A stretch of 64,000 nucleotides of DNA from assembly GCF_018861145.1 (NCBI RefSeq), contig NZ_JAHKQT010000013.1, positions 62,001 to 126,000 on the forward strand, written 5' to 3'. The DNA is from Poseidonibacter lekithochrous. GTDB lineage: Bacteria; Campylobacterota; Campylobacteria; Campylobacterales; Arcobacteraceae. Of the stretch, positions 1 to 9,385 are shown piece after piece. The number at the start of each line of letters is the position of its first letter. Within the stretch, counting starts at the first letter, position 1. A program made the translations under genes and the position numbers. The notes beneath the pieces are model-generated. The model searched no databases. It worked only from the letters and a program-made list of their open reading frames with translations, and was not told the origin of the DNA.

Positions 1-1
1 A

Positions 2-883
2 AACTATATGATAGAAAACTTCTCACACTTAAAATTAGAAGATAAAAAGTTTGTATTTGATTGTGGGAATGGAGCAGCAGGCTCTGTAATAAGAGATATT
101 TTAGATGGTTTAAATATAAATCATAACTTGATGTATGAAACTCCAGATGGAACTTTCCCAAATCATCATCCAGATCCAAGTGATGAACATAATTTAGTAG
201 ATATAAAAAAAGAACTCTCTTCAAATAATTACGCTTTAGGATTTGCCTATGATGGAGATGCAGATAGAATAGCAGTATTATCACCTAAGTATAACTTCAA
301 AGGTGATGTTTTAGCTATATTTTTCTCACGATTTATAGAAAATCCCACAGTAATAGGCGAAGTGAAATGTTCACAAATTATGTATGATACTATTAACTCA
401 TATGGTACTGCTATCATGTATAAAACAGGTCACTCAAACCTAAAAGTAAAAATCAAAGAAACAAATGCATCTTTTGCCGCAGAAGTATCAGGTCATCTGT
501 TTTTTAATGACAGATACTTTGGATATGACGATGCTATATATGCAACACTTCGAGCGCTTGAACTTCTAGATAATGGCTTTGATTATGATAAAGAATATGA
601 AAAATTACCACAACTGTTTTCAACAGATGAAATAAATATAAATACAACAGAAGAGTTAAAGTTTAAAACAATTGATGATTTAAAAGAAAATTTAGCGAAT
701 CCTCCAAAAGATTTTCCTATAATAAAAGAAATTATTAATGTAGATGGAGTAAGAGTAGTATTTGAAAATGGTTGGGGCTTAGTACGAGCGTCTAATACAA
801 CACCAAAACTTGTGACTAGATTCGAAGCTAATACCAAAGAAAATGCTTTACTTTATCAAGAAAAATTATTAGAATTAATCTAA
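2..883 (+). CDS. phosphomannomutase/phosphoglucomutase, C-terminal part (5' end outside window)
   Basis: Alpha-D-phosphohexomutase that interconverts hexose 1- and 6-phosphates, feeding the sugar-nucleotide genes that follow. The reading frame is open to the window edge, so the N-terminal domain with the phosphoserine loop lies upstream; the first ATG at 8 is internal. Visible family marks are the metal-binding DGDADR motif, the sugar-binding AEVSGH motif, and the C-terminal phosphate-binding RASNTTP. The gene is followed 22 bp later by galU and then galE, so it probably heads or lies inside a nucleotide-sugar operon. Whether mannose or glucose phosphate is preferred cannot be told from sequence. 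Confidence 0.9.
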   Translation, partial: NYMIENFSHLKLEDKKFVFDCGNGAAGSVIRDILDGLNINHNLMYETPDGTFPNHHPDPSDEHNLVDIKKELSSNNYALGFAYDGDADRIAVLSPKYNFKGDVLAIFFSRFIENPTVIGEVKCSQIMYDTINSYGTAIMYKTGHSNLKVKIKETNASFAAEVSGHLFFNDRYFGYDDAIYATLRALELLDNGFDYDKEYEKLPQLFSTDEININTTEELKFKTIDDLKENLANPPKDFPIIKEIINVDGVRVVFENGWGLVRASNTTPKLVTRFEANTKENALLYQEKLLELI

Positions 884-905
884 TTTAAAAGAAGGAAATT
901 TATAT

Positions 906-1736
906 ATGATCAAAAGATGTTTATTTCCTGCTGCTGGTTATGGTACAAGATTTTTACCAGCAACTAAAGCTACTCCAAAAGAGATGTTACCAGTTCTAAC
1001 TAAACCACTTATTCAGTATGGTGTAGAAGAGGCACTAGAAGCAGGTATTGATACTATGGCAATAGTAACAGGACGAGGGAAAAGAGCAATTGAAGATCAT
1101 TTTGATGTTTCGTATGAATTAGAACACCAAATAAAAGGTACAGAAAAAGAGCACTATTTAACAGAGATAAGAGATGTTATCACAAAGTGTACTTTTTCAT
1201 ATACAAGACAAATAGAGATGAAAGGTCTAGGTCATGCAATTCTTACAGGTGAAACACTAATAGGACCTGAACCTTTTGCAGTAATTCTAGCAGATGACTT
1301 ATGTGATAATACTAGTGAAGCTAATGGTGTACTATCTCAAATGACAAAACTATATAAAAAGTACAAATGCTCAATAGTAGCTATAGAAGAAGTGCCAAAA
1401 GATGAAACAAACAAATATGGGGTAATATCAGGTGAGCAAATAGAAGAGGGAATCTATCAAGTAGATGATATGGTAGAAAAACCAGATCCAAAAGATGCAC
1501 CCTCAAACCTAGCAATCATAGGAAGATATATTCTAACACCTGATATCTTTGATATCATAAGAGATACAAAACCAGGAAAAGGTGGAGAGATACAAATCAC
1601 TGATGCCTTATTATTACAAGCAAAACAAGGAAAAGTAATAGCATATAAGTTCAAAGGTGAAAGGTTTGATTGTGGAAGTATAGATGGCTTTGTAAAAGCT
1701 ACAAACTATTTCTATAAAAAGCAAAAGACTAAGTAG
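906..1736 (+). CDS. galU: UTP--glucose-1-phosphate uridylyltransferase
   Basis: Makes UDP-glucose from UTP and glucose 1-phosphate in the cytoplasm. At 276 residues it has the normal bacterial GalU length. The nucleotide-binding loop AAGYGTRFLPATK spans about residues 9-21, followed by KEMLPV, and the metal-binding ILADD lies mid-protein. GAAGGAAAT precedes the ATG. It sits between a hexose phosphomutase and galE, so glucose 6-phosphate can be carried through glucose 1-phosphate and UDP-glucose to UDP-galactose by consecutive genes. This would supply surface polysaccharide or lipooligosaccharide. No regulatory site was seen, so transcription probably comes from upstream of the window. Confidence 0.95.
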   Translation: MIKRCLFPAAGYGTRFLPATKATPKEMLPVLTKPLIQYGVEEALEAGIDTMAIVTGRGKRAIEDHFDVSYELEHQIKGTEKEHYLTEIRDVITKCTFSYTRQIEMKGLGHAILTGETLIGPEPFAVILADDLCDNTSEANGVLSQMTKLYKKYKCSIVAIEEVPKDETNKYGVISGEQIEEGIYQVDDMVEKPDPKDAPSNLAIIGRYILTPDIFDIIRDTKPGKGGEIQITDALLLQAKQGKVIAYKFKGERFDCGSIDGFVKATNYFYKKQKTK

Positions 1737-1751
1737 AAAAAGGAAAATAAA

Positions 1752-2762
1752 TTGAAAGTATTAGTAACAGGTGGAGCAGGATATATCGGATCGCATACTT
1801 GTATAGCTTTGCATGAAGCTGGATTTGATTTCGTAGTTTTTGATAATCTTTGCAATTCTTCAAAAAAGAGTTTAGAAGCAGTGGAAAAAATCATAGGAAA
1901 ATCTATAGATTTTGTACAAGGTGATATAAGAGATGAAAAAGCTTTAAGTGATGTCTTTGAAAAGTATGATATTGATTCTGTAATTCACTTTGCAGGCTTA
2001 AAAGCTGTCGGTGAATCTGTATCTAATCCTTTGGACTATTATGATAACAATATCAATGGTACAATAGTTTTATGTAATGTTATGAAAAAATATGGATGCA
2101 AAAAGATAGTATTTTCTTCCTCTGCGACTGTCTATGGTGATCCTCATACTACCCCTATACATGAAAACTTTCCTTTATCAGCTACAAATCCTTATGGTAG
2201 AACAAAACTCTTTATAGAAGAGATTCTAAGAGATGTATATATATCAGATGAAAGCTTCAAAATAGTACTTTTAAGATACTTCAATCCTGTAGGTGCTCAT
2301 CAAAGTGGAACTATAGGGGAAGACCCAAATGGTATTCCAAATAATCTTATGCCTTTTATCTCTCAAACGGCAGTAGGAAAAAGAGAATATCTTAGTGTCT
2401 TTGGTGGAGATTATGATACTCATGATGGTACAGGAGTAAGAGATTATATTCATGTTGTTGATTTAAGCTTAGGACATGTAAAAGCATTACAAAAAATAGA
2501 TAGTATTGATACTGTGCTTACAGTAAATCTAGGGACTGGAAATGGCTATAGTGTTTTAGATATGGTAAAAGCTTTTGAAAAAGCTAGTGGAAAGAAAGTA
2601 GCTTATAAAATAGTGGATAGAAGACCAGGAGATATTGCAAAGTGTTTTGCGGATCCAAGCTATGCCAAAGAGGTTTTAGGCTGGGAAGCTAGTCGTGGAA
2701 TTAAGCAGATGTGTGAAGATAGCTGGCGATGGCAATCAAATAATCCAGATGGATTCAAATAA
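1752..2762 (+). CDS. galE: UDP-glucose 4-epimerase
   Basis: NAD-dependent epimerase of the extended short-chain dehydrogenase family, interconverting UDP-glucose and UDP-galactose. The NAD-binding GGAGYIGSH lies at residues 7-15. The catalytic serine is in SSSATVYGD (about S124) and the Tyr-x-x-x-Lys pair in YGRTK (Y148, K152). Length is 336 residues, typical of GalE. The start is TTG at 1752 after AAAAGGAAAA; no better ATG exists before the Rossmann motif. It lies 15 bp after galU and 17 bp before the next gene, in the same operon. Confidence 0.95.
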   Translation: MKVLVTGGAGYIGSHTCIALHEAGFDFVVFDNLCNSSKKSLEAVEKIIGKSIDFVQGDIRDEKALSDVFEKYDIDSVIHFAGLKAVGESVSNPLDYYDNNINGTIVLCNVMKKYGCKKIVFSSSATVYGDPHTTPIHENFPLSATNPYGRTKLFIEEILRDVYISDESFKIVLLRYFNPVGAHQSGTIGEDPNGIPNNLMPFISQTAVGKREYLSVFGGDYDTHDGTGVRDYIHVVDLSLGHVKALQKIDSIDTVLTVNLGTGNGYSVLDMVKAFEKASGKKVAYKIVDRRPGDIAKCFADPSYAKEVLGWEASRGIKQMCEDSWRWQSNNPDGFK

Positions 2763-2779
2763 ATAAAAAGGATAAATAA

Positions 2780-3208
2780 ATGAATTGTGAATTCCCAAGT
2801 GTTAATTCAAATGATAAAGAAATTATAGAAATATTTAAAAATACAAAAACAATAGCAATAGCAGGTCTTTCACCCAATGAAGATAAAGCTTCAAATATGG
2901 TTGCAAGATATTTACAAAATGCTGGCTTTAAAGTTGTTCCAATTTACCCAAAAGAAGATACAATTTTAGGTGAAAAAGTTTATAGAAGTTTAGACGAGGT
3001 TCCTTTTAAGATTGATATGGTTGATATTTTTAGAAAACCAAATGCAATAGCAGAAGTAGTTGATGCATGTATAACAAGAGGTGATATTGATACTGTATGG
3101 ACTCAATTAGGTTTAGTAAACAATGAAGCTGCAAAAAAAGCTAGTGATGCTGGTATGAAAGTAGTTCAAAATAAGTGTACAAAGATAGAACACGCTAATT
3201 TTTTCTAA
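2780..3208 (+). CDS. CoA-binding domain protein (YccU type)
   Basis: Small (142 residues) protein made only of a succinyl-CoA-synthetase-like CoA-binding Rossmann domain. Visible marks are IAIAGLSPNEDKASNMVARYL near residues 25-45, then VVPIYPKE and a hydrophobic strand VDMVDIFRKP, which is the order seen in YccU-family proteins. The catalytic ligase half is missing, as is normal for this family. Cellular role is not known; family members are found across bacteria as stand-alone CoA-binding proteins. It is the last gene of the galU-galE run and faces the histidine kinase gene tail to tail. Confidence 0.8.
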   Translation: MNCEFPSVNSNDKEIIEIFKNTKTIAIAGLSPNEDKASNMVARYLQNAGFKVVPIYPKEDTILGEKVYRSLDEVPFKIDMVDIFRKPNAIAEVVDACITRGDIDTVWTQLGLVNNEAAKKASDAGMKVVQNKCTKIEHANFF

Positions 3209-3221
3209 AAGTTTAGCTTTT

Positions 3222-4517
3222 TTAAGACTTCTTTACATCTGATGTGTTGTTGATAACAAGTTTAGCAACACATCCTGTTTTTCCATCTTTTCTATTTTTT
3301 AGTGATATTCTTGCTCTCAAAGCATCAGCTGCATTTTTTGCTAGAAACAATCCTAATCCTACACCACTTTGATTTCCATATCTTTTAAATGGAGCAAAGA
3401 CATCAATCTTTTCATCAATTCCTGAGCCTTCATCTGTAACTGTGATAACTATTTTTGCTTTTGTCTTTTTTAGTCTTATTGCAATTGATTTATTATCAGG
3501 TGTAAACTTAATAGCATTTTGTACGAAGTTTTGAACTATTTGATTGAAAAGTGTTACTTGAAGTGATGTTCTTAGCATATTTACATTTGAGAAAAAAGTG
3601 ATAATTATATTTTTTTGAGCACTTAGCATTCTATAGTCATTGGATTTCTTTTTCATATACTCAACTAAATCTATATCGCTAGTTTGTTCAAACTGTGCAC
3701 CTTCAGCACGTCCTATATCTAAGATTGAGCTAATCATTATATTCATATCATCTATTTGTTTTACAGTTAGTTTTAGTGTTTCTTCATAGGCTTCTATTTC
3801 TCTTTTTTTACGTAATGTCACTTCATTTTTTAGTTTCATTACTGCAAGTGGAGTTTTTAGCTCATGAGCAGCACCTATAAATAACTCTTTTTTAAACTTT
3901 ACATAGGTTTCAATTCTATTTGTTAAAGAGTTAATAGAATCAGATAATGAGTGAAACTCAATAGGTAAATCTTTTTTATCAATCTTTGTTAAAGAGTTTT
4001 CATCCATATTCGATAGTTTTTTATTAATCTGAATAATAGGTTTAAGTAAAGACTTTGAAACAGCTAATGAATATAAAAGCATCAGGATAAATCCAGGAAT
4101 TGCTAAAATAAAAAGGTTTTTGAAAATCACAGAATATAATAAATCTCTTTCAAAATTGATATTTTTTATTATACGTATGTATTGATTTTTCTTTATATTA
4201 ATAGGATAGATTAGTTTTATATAATAATTGTCATTTTTATCATATGTATAAAATTGGTGTTTAACTAACTTCACGTTATTGATAAGATCAATAGTAACAT
4301 TATTAGCTTGTATTGGTTTAAAATTGTTTTTTGTTAGTTCTTTATTTAAAGATAAGGCGTAGATTTTTTTTGCATCTTGTAACATGATTTTCTGAATATC
4401 TTCATAAACAGTAGTTCTTGTGTATTCATAAAAAATAAAAGATAGGGCTATTATAAAAAGCGAAGTAGCAATGATTAGTTTTGTATAAAACTGTTTATAT
4501 ATACTCTTCGCTTCCAT
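3222..4517 (-). CDS. sensor histidine kinase, partner of the HsrA-like regulator
   Basis: Membrane histidine kinase of 431 residues. Transmembrane segment 1 is near residues 13-30, a periplasmic sensor of about 100 residues follows, and segment 2 is near 134-153 before a HAMP-like linker. The phospho-acceptor is H218 in GAAHELKTPL. The catalytic domain shows NFVQNAIKF (N box), DEGSGID (G1), FAPFKRYG (F) and GVGLGLFLAK (G2), so it should be active. The gene follows the HsrA-like response regulator with a 33-bp gap and the same orientation, so they form a two-component pair. The periplasmic ligand is unknown. Confidence 0.88.
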   Translation of the reverse strand: MEAKSIYKQFYTKLIIATSLFIIALSFIFYEYTRTTVYEDIQKIMLQDAKKIYALSLNKELTKNNFKPIQANNVTIDLINNVKLVKHQFYTYDKNDNYYIKLIYPINIKKNQYIRIIKNINFERDLLYSVIFKNLFILAIPGFILMLLYSLAVSKSLLKPIIQINKKLSNMDENSLTKIDKKDLPIEFHSLSDSINSLTNRIETYVKFKKELFIGAAHELKTPLAVMKLKNEVTLRKKREIEAYEETLKLTVKQIDDMNIMISSILDIGRAEGAQFEQTSDIDLVEYMKKKSNDYRMLSAQKNIIITFFSNVNMLRTSLQVTLFNQIVQNFVQNAIKFTPDNKSIAIRLKKTKAKIVITVTDEGSGIDEKIDVFAPFKRYGNQSGVGLGLFLAKNAADALRARISLKNRKDGKTGCVAKLVINNTSDVKKS

Positions 4518-4550
4518 TTTTTTAATCTATTTTAAACTAGTTAAAATTTA

Positions 4551-5261
4551 TTATGCTTGTGCTGCTTTAGCTTTAGCTGATTTTTCTTCTTCTGTTAAGT
4601 TAGGGTAACAAAATCTGTAACCTCTTCTTCTTATTGTCTCAATAGTAGAAATATTTAATGGTTTATCCATTTTTTGTCTAATTTGATTAATTGCTACTTC
4701 AATAACATTTGGAGTAACTAATTCTGGTTCTTCCCAAATTGCGTCTAATAATTGTTCTTTTGAAACAATTTGATCTCTATGTCTTGCTAAGTGAGTTAAA
4801 ACTTCAAAAGGTTTACCTTTTAATTCAATCTCATTTCCAGCATATTCTATTTTTTCTTCATCTGGATTGATGATTAAGTCATCAATTTCAATTACATTAG
4901 TTCCACCAAATCTTAATCTAGCTTCAATTCTTGCAAGTAAAATATCAAAATCAAATGGTTTTTTGATGTAGTCATCAGCCCCTGATTTTAATGCTTCAAT
5001 TTCAGATTCTTTATCATCTCTTGCAGAAATAATAACTACAGCTGTTCTTGAGCTTCTATTTTTTACTAATTTACATAATTCAATTCCATCACCATCTGGT
5101 AACATCCAGTCTGTTAAAACTAAGTCGTAGTTTCTAATATCTATAAAATATTCAGCATCTTTATAATTCTCTGCAGCATCAACTTGGTAACCAAAGTCAG
5201 CTAAGCCTTCTTGCAGTGTTCTATTTAAAGTTATTTCATCTTCTATAATCAATATTCTCAT
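4551..5261 (-). CDS. hsrA: OmpR-family response regulator, HsrA (HP1043/Cj0355c) orthologue
   Basis: Response regulator of 236 residues. The C-terminal winged helix (KGKPFEVLTHLARHRDQIVS and the following EEPELVTPNVIEVAINQIRQ) reads almost word for word like HsrA, the essential orphan regulator of Helicobacter and Campylobacter. In Helicobacter HsrA the receiver has lost its phosphorylation site. Here the receiver looks complete, with acidic E7/D8/E9, phospho-acceptor D51 in LTDWMLPDGDG, and K101 in IKKPF. A kinase gene follows directly, which supports normal phosphorelay control. It is divergent from peb4. The symbol is given by similarity to the DNA-binding half, recalled from memory rather than aligned. 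Confidence 0.85.
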   Translation of the reverse strand: MRILIIEDEITLNRTLQEGLADFGYQVDAAENYKDAEYFIDIRNYDLVLTDWMLPDGDGIELCKLVKNRSSRTAVVIISARDDKESEIEALKSGADDYIKKPFDFDILLARIEARLRFGGTNVIEIDDLIINPDEEKIEYAGNEIELKGKPFEVLTHLARHRDQIVSKEQLLDAIWEEPELVTPNVIEVAINQIRQKMDKPLNISTIETIRRRGYRFCYPNLTEEEKSAKAKAAQA

Positions 5262-5427
5262 AAGTTGTATCCTTTAAATTTAAGTTAAGTTTAAATTTTG
5301 TCGGAATTGTACCATAATTTATGGAATAATTAAAGCTATTTTAAGGTAAATTTTAAAATTTCTTTAAGTTAACCTTTTATTAACTTAGAATTGATAAAAT
5401 AACGCAAACAATCTTTTAAGGAAAAAT
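5262..5427. promoter_or_regulatory. divergent promoter region with TTTAAG-type repeats
   Basis: This stretch separates the HsrA-like regulator from peb4. TTTAAG occurs at 5279-5284, 5340-5345 and 5363-5368, with related TTTAAA at 5273 and 5290 and TTAAG at 5285. A plausible -10 for peb4 is TAAAAT at 5395-5400, putting the 5363 copy near -42. Direct TTTAAG repeats near -37 are the reported HP1043/HsrA target in Helicobacter, so autoregulation plus peb4 control is a fair guess. AT-rich chance matches are possible. Confidence 0.45.
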
Positions 5428-6237
5428 ATGAAAAAAATAATTTCAAGTTTAGTAGCAACTCTAGCAATAACGTCTGTATCGTTAAATGCGGCTGATTATT
5501 ATGCATCAGTAGATGGGGATAAAATCACAAAAGCAGATGTTGCTTTGGTATTGCAAGATCCAAGAATTGATTTTGCTAAATTACCAAAAAACGCACAAAG
5601 TCAAGTTTTAGAGCAAATTATAAACAAAAAGCTTTTAGCAAAACAAGCTATGAAAGATGGAATTGAAAATGACTCTTCATATAAAGATGCATTAAAGAAA
5701 ATGAAACAAGATTTAGCATTCCAAGTATGGCAAAAAAATGAAATTGAAAAAGTTAAACCATCTGAAAGTGAAATGAAAAAGTTTTATGATGAAAACAAAG
5801 CAAAATTTATAGTTCCACCAACACTAAAAGCTAGTCATATTTTACTTAAAGAAGAAGCAGAAGCTAAAAGTATTATCAAGCAAATAAACAAAGCTTCAAA
5901 TAAAAAAGCAAAATTCGAAGCTTTAGCAAAAACTAAATCAATTGGACCTACTGGAAAAAATGGTGGTAGTTTAGGTGAATTCCCAGCAAATCAAATGGTT
6001 CCAGAATTCTCAACAGCTGCACAAAATATGACTCCAGGTTCATATTCTAAGACTCCTGTAAAAACACAATTTGGTTACCATGTAATTTATTTAGATTCTA
6101 AAAAAGCTGGTAAATCATTATCTTTTAATGAAGTTAAAGGTAATATTTCACAAATGTTAATAGGAAACGCTTATAATAAAAAAGTAAAAGAAGTTTCTGA
6201 TAAGTTAAGAAAAACAGCAAAAATCGTAATTAAATAA
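5428..6237 (+). CDS. peb4: periplasmic peptidyl-prolyl isomerase/chaperone (PEB4/SurA-like)
   Basis: Exported parvulin-type isomerase assisting outer-membrane protein folding. A Sec signal peptide covers about residues 1-22 (MKK, then a hydrophobic run, cut near NAAD). A SurA-N-like helical region follows, and the parvulin domain lies at roughly 130-225 (ASHILLKEE, GKNGGSLGEF, QFGYHVIYL). Length is 269 residues, like Campylobacter PEB4 (Cj0596). It is followed 18 bp later by the aldolase gene, the same order as Cj0596-Cj0597. AAGGAAAA precedes the ATG. Confidence 0.9.
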   Translation: MKKIISSLVATLAITSVSLNAADYYASVDGDKITKADVALVLQDPRIDFAKLPKNAQSQVLEQIINKKLLAKQAMKDGIENDSSYKDALKKMKQDLAFQVWQKNEIEKVKPSESEMKKFYDENKAKFIVPPTLKASHILLKEEAEAKSIIKQINKASNKKAKFEALAKTKSIGPTGKNGGSLGEFPANQMVPEFSTAAQNMTPGSYSKTPVKTQFGYHVIYLDSKKAGKSLSFNEVKGNISQMLIGNAYNKKVKEVSDKLRKTAKIVIK

Positions 6238-6255
6238 ATTTTCAAGGAGACTAGT

Positions 6256-7323
6256 TTGGGTGTATTAGAAGTAGTAAAAGCAGGAGTTTTAACAGGAAGT
6301 GAAGCAAAGAAATTATTTGCATATGCAAAAAAGAACAAGTTTGCAATTCCAGCAGTAAATGTTGTGGGAACTGATTCAGTAAACGCAGTATTAGAAGCAG
6401 CGGCAAAAGTTAATTCTCCAATTATTATTCAGTTCTCAAATGGTGGAGCAGGTTACTATGCAGGAAAAGGTTTAAAAACAGAAAATGCAGCAGTTTTAGG
6501 CGGAATAAGTGGAGCTAATCATGTTCATACAATGGCTGAAGCTTATGGTATTCCTGTTATTTTACATACAGACCATGCAGCAAGAAAGTTATTGCCTTGG
6601 ATTGATGGTTTATTAGATGCTGGAAAAGAACACTTTAAAAAAACAGGTCGCCCTTTATACACATCTCATATGTTAGATTTAAGTGAAGAGCCATTAGAAG
6701 AAAATATTGGAACATGTGTAGAGTATTTCAAAAAAATGAAAGAACTTGATATGATGATTGAAATCGAACTTGGAATTACAGGTGGAGAAGAAGATGGTAT
6801 TGACAACTCTGAAGTTGATAATGCACTTTTATATACTCAACCTGAAGAAGTTTCATATGCATATGAAGAGTTAAGTAAAGTTAGTCCAAACTTTACAATT
6901 GCAGCTTCTTTTGGAAATGTTCATGGTGTTTATAAACCAGGAAATGTTCAACTAAGTCCAAAAATTTTAGATAATTCACAAAAATATATTCAAGATAAAC
7001 ACTCTACTGAACTTGAGCCTGTTGATTTTGTATTCCATGGTGGTTCAGGTTCTGAACTTTTAGAGATTAGAGAAGCTATTGATTATGGTGTTATCAAGAT
7101 GAATATTGACACAGATACTCAATGGGCAACTTGGGATGGTGTAAGAAATTATGTTGAAAAAAATCATGCTTACTTACAAGGACAAATCGGAAATCCAGAA
7201 TGTCCTGACAAACCAAATAAATCTTACTATGATCCTAGAAAATGGTTAAGAGCTTCACAAGAATCAATGATTGCAAGACTTGAAATTGCTTTCTCTGATT
7301 TATGTGCCATCAATAAAAACTAA
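6256..7323 (+). CDS. fbaA: class II fructose-bisphosphate aldolase
   Basis: Zinc-dependent aldolase joining glyceraldehyde 3-phosphate and dihydroxyacetone phosphate; in this group it mainly serves gluconeogenesis. At 355 residues it is of the longer class IIa type. H104, D106 and H107 in ILHTDHAARK give a zinc ligand and the catalytic aspartate; the glycine-rich VFHGGSGS and the NIDTDTQWA motif bind phosphate. The start is TTG at 6256 with AAGGAGA six bases upstream, the only good ribosome site. Cotranscription with peb4 is likely. Confidence 0.95.
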   Translation: MGVLEVVKAGVLTGSEAKKLFAYAKKNKFAIPAVNVVGTDSVNAVLEAAAKVNSPIIIQFSNGGAGYYAGKGLKTENAAVLGGISGANHVHTMAEAYGIPVILHTDHAARKLLPWIDGLLDAGKEHFKKTGRPLYTSHMLDLSEEPLEENIGTCVEYFKKMKELDMMIEIELGITGGEEDGIDNSEVDNALLYTQPEEVSYAYEELSKVSPNFTIAASFGNVHGVYKPGNVQLSPKILDNSQKYIQDKHSTELEPVDFVFHGGSGSELLEIREAIDYGVIKMNIDTDTQWATWDGVRNYVEKNHAYLQGQIGNPECPDKPNKSYYDPRKWLRASQESMIARLEIAFSDLCAINKN

Positions 7324-7344
7324 TAAAATAAGAAGTTTATAAAT

Positions 7345-7953
7345 ATGTTAAAATATATAGTTTTAATCATATTTATATTTCTTTCTTTTTCTTCTGCAAA
7401 ACAAAACTCTACAAAAAATAATTGTCCAGTACACTTAAAAGATTTAAAGCTTTTAAGCATTAAATATTTAGGATATGATGGAAGTGATAAGTTGGGAGAA
7501 CTACTAGTTCATAAAGATGTTTCTTCTGATGTTGTAAAAATATTTGATGAATTATATGAAATTAAATACCCAATAAATAAAATGAACTTAATTTCTAAAT
7601 ATAATGGAGATGATTGGCTTTCAATTGAAGATAATAATACTTCAGCTTTTAACTGCCGTTTTATTGAAGGTACAAATAAATGGTCAAATCACGCTTATGG
7701 AAAAGCAATAGATATAAATCCAATTGAAAATCCATATCTATCAAAAAAAGGTCATATCTTTCATAAAGAGTCTTTAAAATATAAAATAAGAGAACATAAA
7801 AGTAATACTTTAAAAGATAGAGCTATTTTGTTAAAAGAAGACAAAGCAGTGAAAATATTTGAAAAGTATGGATGGAAATGGGGTGGTGATTGGATTACAA
7901 TAAAAGATTATCAACACTTTGAATATAAAAAAAGGAAAATAAATGAATATTAA
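7345..7953 (+). CDS. exported M15-family zinc peptidase (D-Ala-D-Ala carboxypeptidase/endolysin-like)
   Basis: Short exported protein of 202 residues with a hydrophobic signal peptide (about 1-18). The M15 zinc site is visible: H116 and D123 in NHAYGKAIDINP and H191 in DYQHFEY, with GWKWGGDW before the last histidine. The GGDW...HFE pattern is closest to the M15C/VanY-like group, which cuts peptidoglycan stem peptides. The role is therefore likely cell-wall trimming in the periplasm. Its end overlaps the start of pepA by 11 bp, so the two are translationally linked. Confidence 0.8.
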   Translation: MLKYIVLIIFIFLSFSSAKQNSTKNNCPVHLKDLKLLSIKYLGYDGSDKLGELLVHKDVSSDVVKIFDELYEIKYPINKMNLISKYNGDDWLSIEDNNTSAFNCRFIEGTNKWSNHAYGKAIDINPIENPYLSKKGHIFHKESLKYKIREHKSNTLKDRAILLKEDKAVKIFEKYGWKWGGDWITIKDYQHFEYKKRKINEY

Positions 7954-9379
7954 ATTATCAAAAAAAGATTTAAAAAAGATTGATTCGGATATAGAATTAA
8001 TTGTAGTAAAAGATTTAGAAAAATTAGAAAAAGCTAAGCAAAAGCTTTTAAAAAAAATATCATTTGATTTAAAATCATTTGATACATATTTTGATGCAAA
8101 TGAAAACATATTTTATGTTTCAAGCCCAAAACTAAAAAAAGAAGATTTAAAACTTTGTTTCTCAAGTGCTATTAGAAATATAAAGAAACTAAATATCAAA
8201 AGTGTAAAGTTTGATTTACTTCAAAATGACAAAGAGTTAAATCTTAGCGAAATAGTAGAAGGTATTGTTTTAGGAGCTTATGAATTTACAAAATACAAAT
8301 CAACAAAAAAGAAAAATAAAAAGATTAGTATTACAATTTCTACACTAAACTCTAAAAAAGATGAAGAAACTTTAGAAAAAGAGCTAGCAAACAGCTTAGC
8401 AATTACATCTAGTGTAAATATGGTAAGAAGTATTATCAATACTCCTCCAGAAGATTATTTCCCAGCTACAATGGCAAATGACGCTAAAAATATTGCAAGC
8501 GAAAATAACTTACAATGTATTATTCATGGGGAAGAGTACCTAATAGAAAACGGAATGAACGCAATGTTTAACGTAGGACGTGCTTCAAGACACGAATCAC
8601 AGCTTATACATCTATCATATAAGCCAAAAGAACCAAAAGGTAAGATTGTCCTAGTTGGAAAAGGTTTGACGTATGACAGTGGTGGATTAAGCTTAAAAGT
8701 TGGTGGTAGTATGGTTTCTATGAAATGTGACAAAGGTGGAGGAAGTGCTGTATTAGGAATTATGAATACTTTAAAAGCACTTTCTTGCGAATATGAAGTT
8801 CATGGAATTATAGGTGCAGTTGAAAATATGATAGGTGGAGATGCTTATAAACCAGATGATGTACTAAAAGCAAAAAATGGTAAAACTATCGAGGTTAGAA
8901 ATACAGATGCAGAAGGACGACTTGTTCTTGCCGATTGTTTATGTTATGCACAAGATGAGATTGAAGATATTGATTATATCTTTGATTATGCAACTTTGAC
9001 AGGAGCTTGTATAGTTGCTCTTGGAAATGAAACAATTGGAACAATGGGACATAGTAATAAACTAAAAGCAAAAATGCAAAAAGCAGCAGACTCATCAGGT
9101 GAATTAATAGGAATATTGCCATTTAATAGATACTTACCAAAACAGTTAAAAAGCGGAATTGCAGATATAGTAAACTCAACAGCATCAAGAGCAGCTGGAT
9201 CTATTACAGCTGGATTATTTTTAGATAACTTTGTAAAAAAAGAAAATAAGAAAAAATGGTTACACTTAGATATAGCAGGTGCTGCTTATAGTGAATCACC
9301 ATGGGGATATCATTCATTTGGTGGAACAGGTGCTGGAATTAGATTGACTTTAGATTTTATTAAAAACTTAAAAAAATAG
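7943..9379 (+). CDS. pepA: leucyl aminopeptidase (M17 family)
   Basis: Cytoplasmic two-metal aminopeptidase of 478 residues. The family signature NTDAEGRLVL is present at 320-329 (D322, E324, R326), and the first metal lysine and aspartate are K240 and D245 in VGKGLTYDSGG. The N-terminal 150 residues form the poorly conserved domain that normally mediates hexamer contacts. AAAGGAAAAT precedes ATG 7943, inside the end of the peptidase gene. A strong palindromic terminator follows. This gene marks the left border of the alcohol-oxidation island. Confidence 0.95.
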   Translation: MNIKLSKKDLKKIDSDIELIVVKDLEKLEKAKQKLLKKISFDLKSFDTYFDANENIFYVSSPKLKKEDLKLCFSSAIRNIKKLNIKSVKFDLLQNDKELNLSEIVEGIVLGAYEFTKYKSTKKKNKKISITISTLNSKKDEETLEKELANSLAITSSVNMVRSIINTPPEDYFPATMANDAKNIASENNLQCIIHGEEYLIENGMNAMFNVGRASRHESQLIHLSYKPKEPKGKIVLVGKGLTYDSGGLSLKVGGSMVSMKCDKGGGSAVLGIMNTLKALSCEYEVHGIIGAVENMIGGDAYKPDDVLKAKNGKTIEVRNTDAEGRLVLADCLCYAQDEIEDIDYIFDYATLTGACIVALGNETIGTMGHSNKLKAKMQKAADSSGELIGILPFNRYLPKQLKSGIADIVNSTASRAAGSITAGLFLDNFVKKENKKKWLHLDIAGAAYSESPWGYHSFGGTGAGIRLTLDFIKNLKK

Positions 9380-9385
9380 TAGTTT

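Noticed and set aside
583-837. Antisense and off-frame open stretches such as 583-837 (-), 8524-8733 (-), 20983-21204 (-) and 55276-55512 (-)
   Set aside because: They lie opposite or across strongly conserved genes, lack ribosome sites and code for nothing recognisable.
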